Origin: UMGS1975 sp959600905
Lineage (GTDB): Bacteria > Bacillota > Clostridia > Christensenellales > QAND01
Assembly (NCBI GenBank): GCA_959600905.1
Contig: CAUGNO010000014.1
Span: 1 to 42,249, forward strand
Direction of reading: 5' to 3'
DNA length: 42,249 nt
Within the stretch, counting starts at the first letter, position 1. Each line of letters opens with the position of its first letter. A model generated the notes under the pieces. The model ran no database searches. It had not been told where the DNA came from and worked only from the letters and a program-made list of their open reading frames with translations. Of the stretch, positions 33,310-40,629 are shown one piece after another. The position numbers and the translations under genes are program-made.

Positions 33310-34031
33310 AACCGATTATGCTAAGCGATGTGATGGCCAATGAAACCATCGCCATCCTGATTGAACAAGCCAATGCCTGCTTGGAGGCTATGGGCTATAC
33401 CGACCATGGCCCGCGGCATGTAGGCTATGTGAGCAGAATCACCAGGCAGATCTTACATGAACTGGGCTTTGATGAGCGTACCGTGGAGCTGGGTGCCATT
33501 GCTGGCTGGGTACATGATGTTGGAAACGCCATCAACCGAGATGGGCATGCACAGACAGGCGCTACGCTTTTGATGCCGCTGCTCAGAGAAATGGGGATGC
33601 CTGTGGCCGAGGTGATCCGCATATGCAGTGCTGTGGGCAACCATGATGAACGCAGCGGATGCCCTGTATCGGAGATATCCGCAGCACTTATCATTGCGGA
33701 TAAGATCGATGCGCACAGGGCAAGGGTGCGGCGCACAAAATATGATTTTAACGATATACACGACCGCGTAAACTATTCCATTCGCAATACGCAGGTATCC
33801 ATTGACAGCGAAAACAGGGTAATCCGCTTTGCCTGCAAGATGGACGACAGCTCTTCTGTCAAAGAGTTTTTGAATATCTATATGTCCAGGATGACGTTGT
33901 CCGAGGCGGCAAGCCAATTTTTAGGCTGCCGGTTTGAATTTTTGGTCAATGGAATGCTGATCAATAATACGCCTGTACGGCCTGCGCAGCCGCCGGTACC
34001 GCCGCCCACAGGGCAGGAGACGGTATTATGA
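33306..34031 (+). CDS. HD domain phosphohydrolase
   Basis: 241 residues. The metal-binding HD residues are seen in DHGPRHVGYVSRI, WVHDVGNAINRDGHAQTGA and GNHDERSG, with a distal IIADKIDAHRARVR. HD proteins cleave phosphate bonds of nucleotides or related compounds. The C-terminal 70 residues after the HD part (SVKEFLNIYMSRMTLSEAA) end in a Pro-rich tail. It shares ATGA overlaps with genes on both sides. The substrate is unknown. Confidence 0.85.
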   Translation: MKPIMLSDVMANETIAILIEQANACLEAMGYTDHGPRHVGYVSRITRQILHELGFDERTVELGAIAGWVHDVGNAINRDGHAQTGATLLMPLLREMGMPVAEVIRICSAVGNHDERSGCPVSEISAALIIADKIDAHRARVRRTKYDFNDIHDRVNYSIRNTQVSIDSENRVIRFACKMDDSSSVKEFLNIYMSRMTLSEAASQFLGCRFEFLVNGMLINNTPVRPAQPPVPPPTGQETVL

Positions 34032-35146
34032 TCTGCTTTGCAACCTGTATGTTTGGCGTGGAGGCGCTGGTGCGCGACGAGCTGATTATGTTGGGCGCTA
34101 AAAATGTACGCGCACAAGATGCTCGTGTTTTCTTTGAAGCGGACAGAGCGCTGATCATCAAGGCGAATCTTTGGCTTAGGTGTGCGGACCGTGTATTTGT
34201 ACAGCTGGGGACTTGCAAGGCAAAGACATTCACAGAGCTATTTGACGGTGTGCGTGCCTTGGATTGGAGGCATTTGCTGCCGGCAGATGCGGCGTTTACA
34301 GTCACGGGGAAAAGCGCGCTTTCCAAGCTGGGGTCTGTGCGAGATGTACAGTCTATCAGCAAAAAAGCCATTGCGGATGCTCTGATGGCGGCCTACGGCT
34401 ATGCCAGGTGCCCGGAAACAGGACAGGCTTATAACATCGAAATCGGGTTGCTGCGGGATGAAGCGACCATTGCAATGAATACGAGCGGCCCTGGGTTGAA
34501 CCGAAGAGGATACCGCGATCTTTCCGCCCAGGCACCTTTACGGGAAACGCTGGGCGCCGCGTTGGCCATGCTATCGTATTACGATGGGAGAGAAACATTG
34601 GTCGATCCCTGCTGCGGATCGGGTACAATTGTCATCGAAGCGGCGATGTTGGCGGCCCGCATAGCGCCGGGCTTGCAGCGGACGTTTGCCTTTGATGGAT
34701 GGAAAAATTGGGCACAGGAGGCGGCGAGGCAAAGGGAAGAAGCAAAGGCACAGAAAAGGGAAAAGGGATTTGCCCATCTGTTGGCCAGCGACATTGACGA
34801 CAAGGCAGTTTCCATGGCTTACCGGCATGCGAAAAGAGCGGGAGTCAATGGATATATCAATTTTGCCTGTGGAGATGTGGCCAACCTAAAGCTGCCGGCT
34901 GAGCAGTCGTTGATTGTTACAAATCCGCCCTATGGCATTAGAATGGAACGAACGCAGGGACAGCATGTAGCCCGGGCGTTGGGAAAGATCAAAGCGGAGC
35001 ATCCTCGTATGGGTATTTTTGCCATCTCATCCGATGAAGCGTTTGAAAGGGATTTCGGGCGAAGGGCAGATAAAAAGCGTAAGCTGTACAATGGCAACGT
35101 CAAATGCAATCTGTATATGTATCTGCGCGGCAGAAAAAATTCTTGA
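34028..35146 (+). CDS. THUMP domain class I RNA methyltransferase (RlmL-like)
   Basis: 372 residues. An N-terminal ferredoxin-like/THUMP part (CFATCMFGVEALVRDELIML to LLRDEATIAMNTSGPGLNRRGYR) is followed by the methylase domain with motif I VDPCCGSGTIVIEAAMLA (near 197) and catalytic NPPYGIRM (near 299). This order is that of the RlmL N-terminal half and its Bacillota homologues (YpsC type), which make m2G in 23S rRNA. It is the last gene of the coupled set; a strong inverted repeat and the tRNA-Thr promoter follow. Confidence 0.92.
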   Translation: MICFATCMFGVEALVRDELIMLGAKNVRAQDARVFFEADRALIIKANLWLRCADRVFVQLGTCKAKTFTELFDGVRALDWRHLLPADAAFTVTGKSALSKLGSVRDVQSISKKAIADALMAAYGYARCPETGQAYNIEIGLLRDEATIAMNTSGPGLNRRGYRDLSAQAPLRETLGAALAMLSYYDGRETLVDPCCGSGTIVIEAAMLAARIAPGLQRTFAFDGWKNWAQEAARQREEAKAQKREKGFAHLLASDIDDKAVSMAYRHAKRAGVNGYINFACGDVANLKLPAEQSLIVTNPPYGIRMERTQGQHVARALGKIKAEHPRMGIFAISSDEAFERDFGRRADKKRKLYNGNVKCNLYMYLRGRKNS

Positions 35147-35162
35147 ATGTATAAAAATCTAG

Positions 35163-35202
35163 AGCAGAAGGGCTGGACAGTTCCATGCCCTTCTGCTATA
35201 AT
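35163..35202 (+). promoter_or_regulatory. Promoter of tRNA-Thr overlapping a long inverted repeat
   Basis: TGGACA (35174-35179), 17 bases, TATAAT (35197-35202), about 23 bases before the tRNA. AGCAGAAGGGC (35163-35173) and GCCCTTCTGCT (35187-35197) form an 11-bp stem spanning the -35, perhaps ending the upstream transcript. Confidence 0.65.
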
Positions 35203-35225
35203 CTATTAGCGTTGAAAATTTGTTT

Positions 35226-35301
35226 GCTACTGTGGCTCAGTTGGTAGAGCAGCTGATTCGTAATCAGCAGGTCGCCGGTTCAAGTCCGGCCAGTAGCTCC
35301 A
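35226..35301 (+). tRNA. tRNA-Thr (anticodon CGT)
   Basis: 76 bases. Acceptor GCTACTG/CAGTAGC, discriminator T and encoded CCA; D-arm with GGCTCAGTTGGTAGAGC; anticodon stem GCTGA/TCAGC with loop TTCGTAA (CGT); T-arm GCCGGTTCAAGTCCGGC. It is the insertion point of the element that follows. Confidence 0.95.
35275..35301 (+). other. Probable attachment site (3' end of tRNA-Thr)
   Basis: The T-arm and acceptor end of the tRNA directly border an element whose integrase gene ends about 115 bases away and points to it. Tyrosine integrases often recombine in tRNA 3' ends and restore them. The second copy expected at the right end lies outside the window, so exact core bases cannot be fixed. Confidence 0.5.
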
Positions 35302-35303
35302 TG

Positions 35304-35338
35304 AAAAACCCCGAAAGTTAAGCACTTTCGGGGTTTTC
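35304..35338. terminator. Terminator after tRNA-Thr / integrase
   Basis: AAAACCCCGAAAGT and ACTTTCGGGGTTTT form a long stem around a 5-base loop, with T-runs on both strands. It ends the tRNA transcript and faces the integrase gene. Confidence 0.85.
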
Positions 35339-35388
35339 TTTCTCTATTGTTTTTTTGTAAACGTTAGCTAAAGCGAGATAGTGCGCGG

Positions 35389-35412
35389 TGGGTATGACAC
35401 ACGTATGACACA
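35389..35412 (+). repeat. Two TATGACACA repeats next to the integrase gene end
   Basis: TGGGTATGACACA (35389-35401) is followed at once by CGTATGACACA. The 13-mer recurs at 39681. Short direct repeats between att and integrase are usual for arm-type integrase sites. Confidence 0.5.
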
Positions 35413-35415
35413 AAA

Positions 35416-36486
35416 TTATAGTGATTCAATGGCTCTACGAAGTCTATCTATATCAGGCTGTACATATACCCTATCTGTAAAATTAGGGTCAGAATGCCCG
35501 CCAACCATCGCCATTGCTTTCCGATCTGAACATTTTTCAGATAGCATGGTAAAAAACGTATGCCGTGCTTTATGCGGCGAGAGATATGCGATTCCGATTT
35601 TTTCAAGGGCTTCCTGATAATGTTTCCGATAATTTTCATACCGATAGGGCTCCCTTATAATTACCTGATCCCCTCGTTTTATGCTGCCCTTTACCTTCAC
35701 ACACTCAACAAGATAATGATCTGCTTTGTTATATCTCTTTAAAACAAAGGGCTGTATACTTTTGTGAATGGGAATAATCCGATTCTTTCCTGCATCTGTT
35801 TTACTCCCGCCGACAAAGAGCATTTTCTCAATATCCACATGGGATTTTGTCAAATTGAGCAATTCGTTAATTCTCATACCAGTATAGCAAAGTATGAGAA
35901 TCGTATCCAATAACGGGACATCATCAACAGCGTCGAACATCTTTTTTATATCGGATTCTGTAAAGGTTGGAATACTCTTTCTTTCTTTTCTCGGTAGAAT
36001 AATGAACTGTGCATAATTTTTATTGGATACATCTAAAGAGATAGCAAATTTAGATAAGACCCCTGACAAAGTTTTTATTTTCTCCATTGTCGACCGACTT
36101 CTTCCTAACCGCTCGGCTTTATCAATCATCATTTGAAACTGCGGCAAGCGTAACCCAGAGAAGGGGCGATTGTGAAACTCTGTCATATAAAAACAAAATG
36201 ACACCTCATAATTTTTCTGTGTTTTTATGTCCAACCGCTTATAGGCGCGTGTATGCTTCCATAAAAGATAAAGTTCTTTTAACGTAATATTAGGGCTTAC
36301 CTGTGAACTGCTCCCAGCATAAAGAGCAAGGGCTTTCTCCGCTTCTTTCTTGGTTGCGAAATATCCTACGGTTCTATAAAGTTGCTTTCCGTTTTCATCC
36401 CATCCAGAAGTTACACGTGCCCTCCAAGGCCGACGGCGTTTGCCTGTTAGCTTAGATATATTTCCGGAACCATTGGAACGCTTCAT
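35416..36486 (-). CDS. Tyrosine recombinase / integrase
   Basis: About 356 residues. The N-terminal part is a basic arm-binding domain (SNGSGNISKLTGKRRRPWRA, then AKK-type linker), followed by a SAM-like core-binding domain and the catalytic part. Catalytic residues are visible: Arg in CYTGMRINELL, Lys in GGSKTDAGKNR, HxxR in SPHKARHTFF, His in GGHSDPNFT and the nucleophilic Tyr in DRVYVQPDID. It should cut and join the element at tRNA-Thr. Two adjacent ATGs (36489 and 36486) follow AGGGGG; the second has the better spacing. A terminator separates it from the lipoprotein gene. Confidence 0.93.
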   Translation of the reverse strand: MKRSNGSGNISKLTGKRRRPWRARVTSGWDENGKQLYRTVGYFATKKEAEKALALYAGSSSQVSPNITLKELYLLWKHTRAYKRLDIKTQKNYEVSFCFYMTEFHNRPFSGLRLPQFQMMIDKAERLGRSRSTMEKIKTLSGVLSKFAISLDVSNKNYAQFIILPRKERKSIPTFTESDIKKMFDAVDDVPLLDTILILCYTGMRINELLNLTKSHVDIEKMLFVGGSKTDAGKNRIIPIHKSIQPFVLKRYNKADHYLVECVKVKGSIKRGDQVIIREPYRYENYRKHYQEALEKIGIAYLSPHKARHTFFTMLSEKCSDRKAMAMVGGHSDPNFTDRVYVQPDIDRLRRAIESL

Positions 36487-36498
36487 CATTTCCCCCTT

Positions 36499-36525
36499 GA
36501 AAAATCCCCACCCCGTAGGGTGGGG
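36499..36525 (-). terminator. Terminator between lipoprotein and integrase genes
   Basis: CCCCACCC (36506-36513) and GGGTGGGG (36518-36525) form an 8-bp stem; leftward reading continues with ATTTTT. Integrase would then need read-through or its own promoter. Confidence 0.8.
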
Positions 36526-36533
36526 AAGGTAGC

Positions 36534-37076
36534 TTATTGAAAAATTATACTTCTTGCTAACGAAGTGCTTTGCACCTCTGTATCATTGACAGTTAATTTA
36601 TCGTATCCTACTGATCCATCAGATGAATAGTTTCCCATAGAAGCTATTTCATCTCCATCAAGAGCAAATGTTACTGTCATAGGTGTCTCAATGCCCATAT
36701 CCCGTTCCTGGTAACAAACATATACATAAGTCTTTTTGCTGGACTTACTGTAAATTGTATAATCATTATTTTTCCCTTTTTTATACTCGTATCCAGAATT
36801 ATCAACGGTATCTTCCAACATATCAGAAGTCCCCCATTTTTCATGATTGACGATAGGGGCAAACACATCATCGTAAAGAGCTTTAGCGTCTGTCACTTCT
36901 TCTGGCTCGCTTGTTGGGGTTGCTGTTGGATCTGGCAAAGCCTCTTGTGTAGGCTCTGGCGTTTGGCTCATAGAAGGTGATATAGACGCCTCTGAACTTG
37001 TATTTGATGCTCCACACCCACCCAGCATAGCGCAACACAAAACAACCCCTAAAATCAAAGCAATCTTTTTCCTCAT
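36534..37076 (-). CDS. Element-borne lipoprotein of unknown role
   Basis: 180 residues from ATG 37076 (GGAGGG 7 bases upstream). The signal peptide MRKKIALILGVVLCCAMLGG ends in a lipobox LGGC, so the protein is lipid-anchored outside the cell. A Ser/Pro/Thr-rich linker (about 24-55) is followed by a folded domain with YEYKKGKNNDYTIYSKSS and a VTFALDGDEI strand. No family recognised. It lies 55 bases after the ImmA-like gene in the same direction and might interact with that protein's outside domain, or act in exclusion of other elements. Confidence 0.8.
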   Translation of the reverse strand: MRKKIALILGVVLCCAMLGGCGASNTSSEASISPSMSQTPEPTQEALPDPTATPTSEPEEVTDAKALYDDVFAPIVNHEKWGTSDMLEDTVDNSGYEYKKGKNNDYTIYSKSSKKTYVYVCYQERDMGIETPMTVTFALDGDEIASMGNYSSDGSVGYDKLTVNDTEVQSTSLARSIIFQ

Positions 37077-37131
37077 AACAAACCCTCCAATAGTGTTTTT
37101 TATACACACGGCTTCCCCCACACCGAGCATA

Positions 37132-38364
37132 TCATTTAATTTTTACTGATGTTCTTGTGATAGCATCTGATAGCGCATTTTCTGCACGTTCTGTACTATA
37201 TAACTCCGTATCGCAAGCATAGATGTAAGAAATACAAACCCCGTCCATATAAGTAATGGCCATCATTTGTTGCCATGTCGGATCAGAAGATTGCAGCTCC
37301 AATAATGCCCATTTTTGATATAGATTTGGAATGGTTTTATAAAATAGATCGTCTGGCATTTCTTTTTTCAATATATCTTGGATTTCATTGTCAGAAAGAG
37401 AGACGAAATCCAATGTAAGACCTTCATTTCTCTGATCTATAAAATATCCATCTACATATTCTCCTTGGTTGTTCTTTGCGAGTTCAGCATTAAACTGATA
37501 GAATAACCGCCTATCATCTAACATGTCTTTGAATCCGGCATACTCACCAAGCCACTCATCCGGGGTATCCTTGATAACCATTTCCCAACCTACGGATACC
37601 ATAGGCCAAACAGTCATACTAAAGTCGCCATAGTCCAAATCAAGAGACTGCACATGTGACGTTGAGACAGGAGAGGGCGAGGGAGTAGCTATCTCTTCCT
37701 TCTTGGACAAAAAAGCAGTGATTAGAGAAACGAGGCACCCCCCGAAAACAAGCAGAGAAAATAGTACGGCTAGATACACTTTTCGTTTTGCCTTTCTAAG
37801 GCACTTTTTTATAAATCCGGCATATTGCTTAATGATCTCTGTTTCATTGTCGGGTATAGCAGGGTATTGTTCCGAGTTTTCGGAAATATGATACGCAATA
37901 GATGTCTGCACAAAATCTCCATATTGTCTGAACTTTGCCGGAACGTCTAAGCGGGCCCTTTTAGAAATACAAGAGGGGAGCTCTAACTCAAACGCAAATT
38001 CTTCTGCTTCTTGTTCGTGTGGAGCTTCCACAAGAGAAAATGCGGCTGCCGAATCATAAATATGATTTAGCATAATATGCCCGATTTCATGAGAAACCAC
38101 ATGAATCCTGGTGGCTTGTCCTAAAGTATCCCGAAAAAAGATAATGACAAGCGAATGAGTTCCCTGTTTAGTAATATAAGTAAATCCGTCATAGGATAGC
38201 ATTTCCTCCATCCCTATTCGACGAATCATATCTTCATTTCCTTTATAGGGAAGAAGGAGCCACCCTTTTTCTGAACAAATCTTTTCTATGTCACTGAATT
38301 GTAGAACTTTACTGATTCCATAGTCTAATAAAAGTTCGTATGCTTTTTGCTTAGTACTTAGCAT
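37132..38364 (-). CDS. ImmA/IrrE-type metalloprotease fused to a membrane segment and an outside domain
   Basis: 410 residues from ATG 38364 (the frame opens at TTG 38379). The N-terminal third is an ImmA/IrrE peptidase: HVVSHEIGHIMLNH with HEIGH at 92-96 and a downstream EQEAEEFAFELELP glutamate region. Unlike usual ImmA (about 170 residues) it continues with a basic stretch, one membrane helix (about 197-219), a Ser/Pro linker and about 180 residues outside the cell without a known family. ImmA proteins cut ImmR-type repressors of mobile elements. The repressor gene lies next to it, so an outside signal could drive repressor cleavage. A palindrome TTGTAAATGGTTTACAA (38384-38400) lies just upstream. 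Confidence 0.8.
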   Translation of the reverse strand: MLSTKQKAYELLLDYGISKVLQFSDIEKICSEKGWLLLPYKGNEDMIRRIGMEEMLSYDGFTYITKQGTHSLVIIFFRDTLGQATRIHVVSHEIGHIMLNHIYDSAAAFSLVEAPHEQEAEEFAFELELPSCISKRARLDVPAKFRQYGDFVQTSIAYHISENSEQYPAIPDNETEIIKQYAGFIKKCLRKAKRKVYLAVLFSLLVFGGCLVSLITAFLSKKEEIATPSPSPVSTSHVQSLDLDYGDFSMTVWPMVSVGWEMVIKDTPDEWLGEYAGFKDMLDDRRLFYQFNAELAKNNQGEYVDGYFIDQRNEGLTLDFVSLSDNEIQDILKKEMPDDLFYKTIPNLYQKWALLELQSSDPTWQQMMAITYMDGVCISYIYACDTELYSTERAENALSDAITRTSVKIK

Positions 38365-38383
38365 AACAACACCCCGCAAACCA

Positions 38384-38400
38384 TTGTAAATGGTTTACAA
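38384..38400. promoter_or_regulatory. 17-bp palindrome upstream of the ImmA-like gene
   Basis: TTGTAAA-TGG-TTTACAA is a perfect inverted repeat directly before the start region on the minus strand. A TTGAAA-17-TGTAAA promoter-like pair overlaps it. It may be an operator or a hairpin. Confidence 0.4.
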
Positions 38401-38457
38401 GGTATTTTTCTACAAATTTCAACATATTTCGGCAGGTATTATATGGAAATAAAGGCC

Positions 38458-39030
38458 TTATTTTTTTGCTTTCGATCGCTGATATTCAAGATAGTTTTGA
38501 AGTTCGTCAAACTCCTCTTTGCTTAACCCCCTTATGACGTATTCTTTTGAGCCATACCCGATAGCCGCACCAGTTGCTTTTGGAGTAGGATCATCGGAAA
38601 GGCCTAACAGATAGTCTACGGGAACATTCAAGTAGGTAGATATTTTATCTATATATTTTGTATAAGATTTAGACTTGCCATTTTTCCAATTATAGATTGT
38701 TCCTCTTGGAAGTCCAAGTGCGTTTTCTAGCTCGCTATCATTTTTCAATGATTTATCGAAAGCCGGTTTAATCCTTTCAGCAAAAATATCAAACTGAATG
38801 TTTCTTTGGTTTTGAATTGGGTTATCTGTACGCCCTAAAAGATAATCAACTGATACGCTAAGATAATCGGCAATTTCTTCAATATACTTTTTATATGACT
38901 TAACCCTGCCAGCTTTCCATTCCGAAAAAGTAGCAGTAGACAATTTCAAATCAGCCATAAATTGTTTTTGACTGATCTTTTTCTCTGACAGCAAATCACT
39001 GATTCGTTCAATAGTAATATCCATATACAC
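38458..39030 (-). CDS. Repressor with two tandem XRE HTH domains (ImmR-like)
   Basis: 190 residues. Domain 1 (about 7-66) and domain 2 (about 83-147) are related copies; both contain KSYKKYI or KSYTKYI, a YLxVxVDYLLG end and a Cro/CI-type HTH. This internal duplication is unusual, since ImmR-like proteins have one HTH. The end reads as a short helical tail (SKEEFDELQNYLEYQRSKAKK). The start can be ATG 39030 or 39024, both without a strong RBS. It lies between the divergent early promoter and the ImmA-like protease, as ImmR does in ICEBs1-like elements, and should bind the palindrome at 39064-39082. Confidence 0.82.
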   Translation of the reverse strand: MYMDITIERISDLLSEKKISQKQFMADLKLSTATFSEWKAGRVKSYKKYIEEIADYLSVSVDYLLGRTDNPIQNQRNIQFDIFAERIKPAFDKSLKNDSELENALGLPRGTIYNWKNGKSKSYTKYIDKISTYLNVPVDYLLGLSDDPTPKATGAAIGYGSKEYVIRGLSKEEFDELQNYLEYQRSKAKK

Positions 39031-39058
39031 ACCATTTCAAAAAAACTGTAAAAAAGTA

Positions 39059-39087
39059 TTGAAATTACAGAAAATCTGTAATATACT
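39059..39087 (+). promoter_or_regulatory. Rightward early promoter with operator filling its spacer
   Basis: TTGAAA (39059-39064), 17 bases, TATACT (39082-39087). The spacer itself is a perfect palindrome TTACAGA-AAA-TCTGTAA; a half site CTGTAA lies at 39046-39051. A bound repressor would block the promoter fully. Confidence 0.7.
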
Positions 39088-39161
39088 AAAACCAACAAAG
39101 GGAAACATTCCCCACAATACAACACCTAAAACAAATATACCATAGAAAGGAGGAAACCTCA

Positions 39162-39335
39162 ATGAAAGAAGAGTTATATACCGTTTCAGATGTATGCGAA
39201 ATGCTAAAGAAAGGCCGGTATTTCATTTACGATCTTGTGAAGGAAGGGAAGCTAACCGCTTACCATGTAGGAAGATCGCTGCGGTTCAACAAAGAAGATA
39301 TTCAAAAGTATCTAGAAAAGAACCGAACAGCTTAA
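39162..39335 (+). CDS. Excisionase-like small HTH protein
   Basis: 57 residues: MKEELYTVSDVCEMLKKGRY, then FIYDLVKEGKLTAYHVGRSL and RFNKEDIQKYLEKN. It is the HTH-17/excisionase type. AAAGGAGGAAA precedes the ATG. As first gene of the operon behind the repressed promoter, it is the likely Xis that directs the integrase to excision. Confidence 0.8.
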   Translation: MKEELYTVSDVCEMLKKGRYFIYDLVKEGKLTAYHVGRSLRFNKEDIQKYLEKNRTA

Positions 39336-39379
39336 ATATTCCTGACACCTATATTTTCGCATAAAGGAGGGAAAAGAAC

Positions 39380-39595
39380 ATGACAAAATCGGGGCCTGCA
39401 TGTACAAAAAAGCGACATAATGCGGGCCGCAAAAGTGTAGAAATACTTTCACAAGTAAAACAGGTGCTGGAAACGGATATGGAAGAGGTGGTAAATCACT
39501 TTCTTGCCAGTGGAGAATGGATACTAATTGACATTCGTTCTTGTAAATACAATAGAGGAAAAGCGTATGTGCTTGGCCTGATAGGCGAGAACTAA
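39380..39595 (+). CDS. Small hypothetical protein of the element
   Basis: 71 residues with a basic N-terminus (KKRHNAGRKSVEILSQVKQV) and an IDIRSCKYNRGKAYVLGLIG end. AAAGGAGGG lies 7-8 bases before the ATG. No family recognised. Second gene of the early operon. Confidence 0.6.
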   Translation: MTKSGPACTKKRHNAGRKSVEILSQVKQVLETDMEEVVNHFLASGEWILIDIRSCKYNRGKAYVLGLIGEN

Positions 39596-39680
39596 AGAAA
39601 TTAGGAGAAAATCAAAGCAATTTTAAGATTTTGGCATATTGCAGAATACGTAAATCGAGTTGGGATGAGTTAGATCGCGC

Positions 39681-39693
39681 TGGGTATGACACA
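39681..39693 (+). repeat. Third copy of the TGGGTATGACACA motif
   Basis: 13-base identity with the copy at 35389, in the intergenic stretch 39596-39778 that is otherwise empty apart from a promoter. A further 12-base match (GGGTATGACACA) at 39823-39834 is within the next gene's coding region. Confidence 0.45.
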
Positions 39694-39730
39694 AATTAAA
39701 AAATGAAGAGATTTTGCCTGTTTACAGCTT

Positions 39731-39759
39731 TTGATAACAAATCGAATGCTTATTACGAT
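39731..39759 (+). promoter_or_regulatory. Promoter of the second small-gene group
   Basis: TTGATA (39731-39736), 17 bases, TACGAT (39754-39759), then GGAGGGG and the ATG of the XRE gene. Confidence 0.5.
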
Positions 39760-39778
39760 TGTAGAGGAGGGGAAAAAC

Positions 39779-40225
39779 ATGACAGGAATCGGTCATCTGC
39801 TTCGGGAGTCGCGCCAAAATGCGGGTATGACACAGACCGGGACAGAGGCAAAAACAGGGATAGGACACCGAAGCATACAGCGGTATGAAAATGATGAAGC
39901 TGATTGCACAATGGAAAATATCATATTGCTTGCAGAAGCATATAATGACCCGCTTTTGGTTGTGCAGTGCTTACAAAATACCGTACTTTGGGAAAAGTAT
40001 TTACCACATATAGATGAAAGGCCATTGCCGGAAGCATCCATGGCGCTGATTTATGCAGTTGACCAAGTGGATGATGAAAAAGACGACATTATTAGAATTA
40101 TGAGTAATGGAAGGGTGGATGCCATAGAAGCTGCAGAATGGTCTGACATTATGAAAAAGGCAAGAGAAATGACAGTAGCGGGATTGCGGATCATGTTTCA
40201 GGGAGGTATGCAGTATGGAATATGA
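39779..40225 (+). CDS. XRE family HTH protein
   Basis: 148 residues from ATG 39779 (GAGGAGGGG upstream). The HTH lies in residues 3-58 with LRESRQNAGMTQTGTEAKTG and RSIQRYENDEADCTMENI. The C-terminal part is helical and acidic without a known domain. It may regulate later genes of the element. The next gene starts before its end. Confidence 0.75.
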   Translation: MTGIGHLLRESRQNAGMTQTGTEAKTGIGHRSIQRYENDEADCTMENIILLAEAYNDPLLVVQCLQNTVLWEKYLPHIDERPLPEASMALIYAVDQVDDEKDDIIRIMSNGRVDAIEAAEWSDIMKKAREMTVAGLRIMFQGGMQYGI

Positions 40226-40424
40226 CAAAAAAGAGTTTCTTACATTTACAGAAGTAGGCAAAATGCTTGGAGTTTCTGGAATGGTTATCAAGGCAAGCAT
40301 CATCAATGGAACAATGCCTGTTGGCTTTGTAGGACGAAAAGAAGAAAGCGGCAGAGATTGCGGAAGGGTGATAAGGAAGCGCCTTGAAAAGTGGATGGAA
40401 GGGAACGACTTGGAGGTGAATTAA
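40215..40424 (+). CDS. Small HTH DNA-binding protein
   Basis: 69 residues. FLTFTEVGKMLGVSGMVIKA and GTMPVGFVGRKEESGRDCGR fit a short MerR/excisionase-like HTH. Its ATG lies inside the preceding gene. No closer family; role unknown. Confidence 0.6.
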   Translation: MEYDKKEFLTFTEVGKMLGVSGMVIKASIINGTMPVGFVGRKEESGRDCGRVIRKRLEKWMEGNDLEVN

Positions 40425-40425
40425 A

Positions 40426-40629
40426 TTGTTTGTTTTTACAAAGGGGCGGCAGGTAGCTTGTTTGCTCGGCAAAAAGGTATGTACAGAACACTTAAAAAAT
40501 GGATGGAAATTTCATGGAAAAATGTCGCCGCAAGAATCAATCGCTTTTTGCAAGGGATATAAAGCGGCCCTTGGATGTGGGAAGAAAGTGCATCTTTCAA
40601 AGAAGAAAAAATTAGAGGTAACCGCATGA
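40426..40629 (+). CDS. Small basic cysteine-containing protein
   Basis: 67 residues from TTG 40426, which follows GGAGGTG by 7 bases, so the unusual start is supported. It has ACLLGKKVCTEHLKNG and a lysine-rich end (KKVHLSKKKKLE). No family recognised. Its stop overlaps the next ATG (ATGA). Confidence 0.55.
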   Translation: MFVFTKGRQVACLLGKKVCTEHLKNGWKFHGKMSPQESIAFCKGYKAALGCGKKVHLSKKKKLEVTA

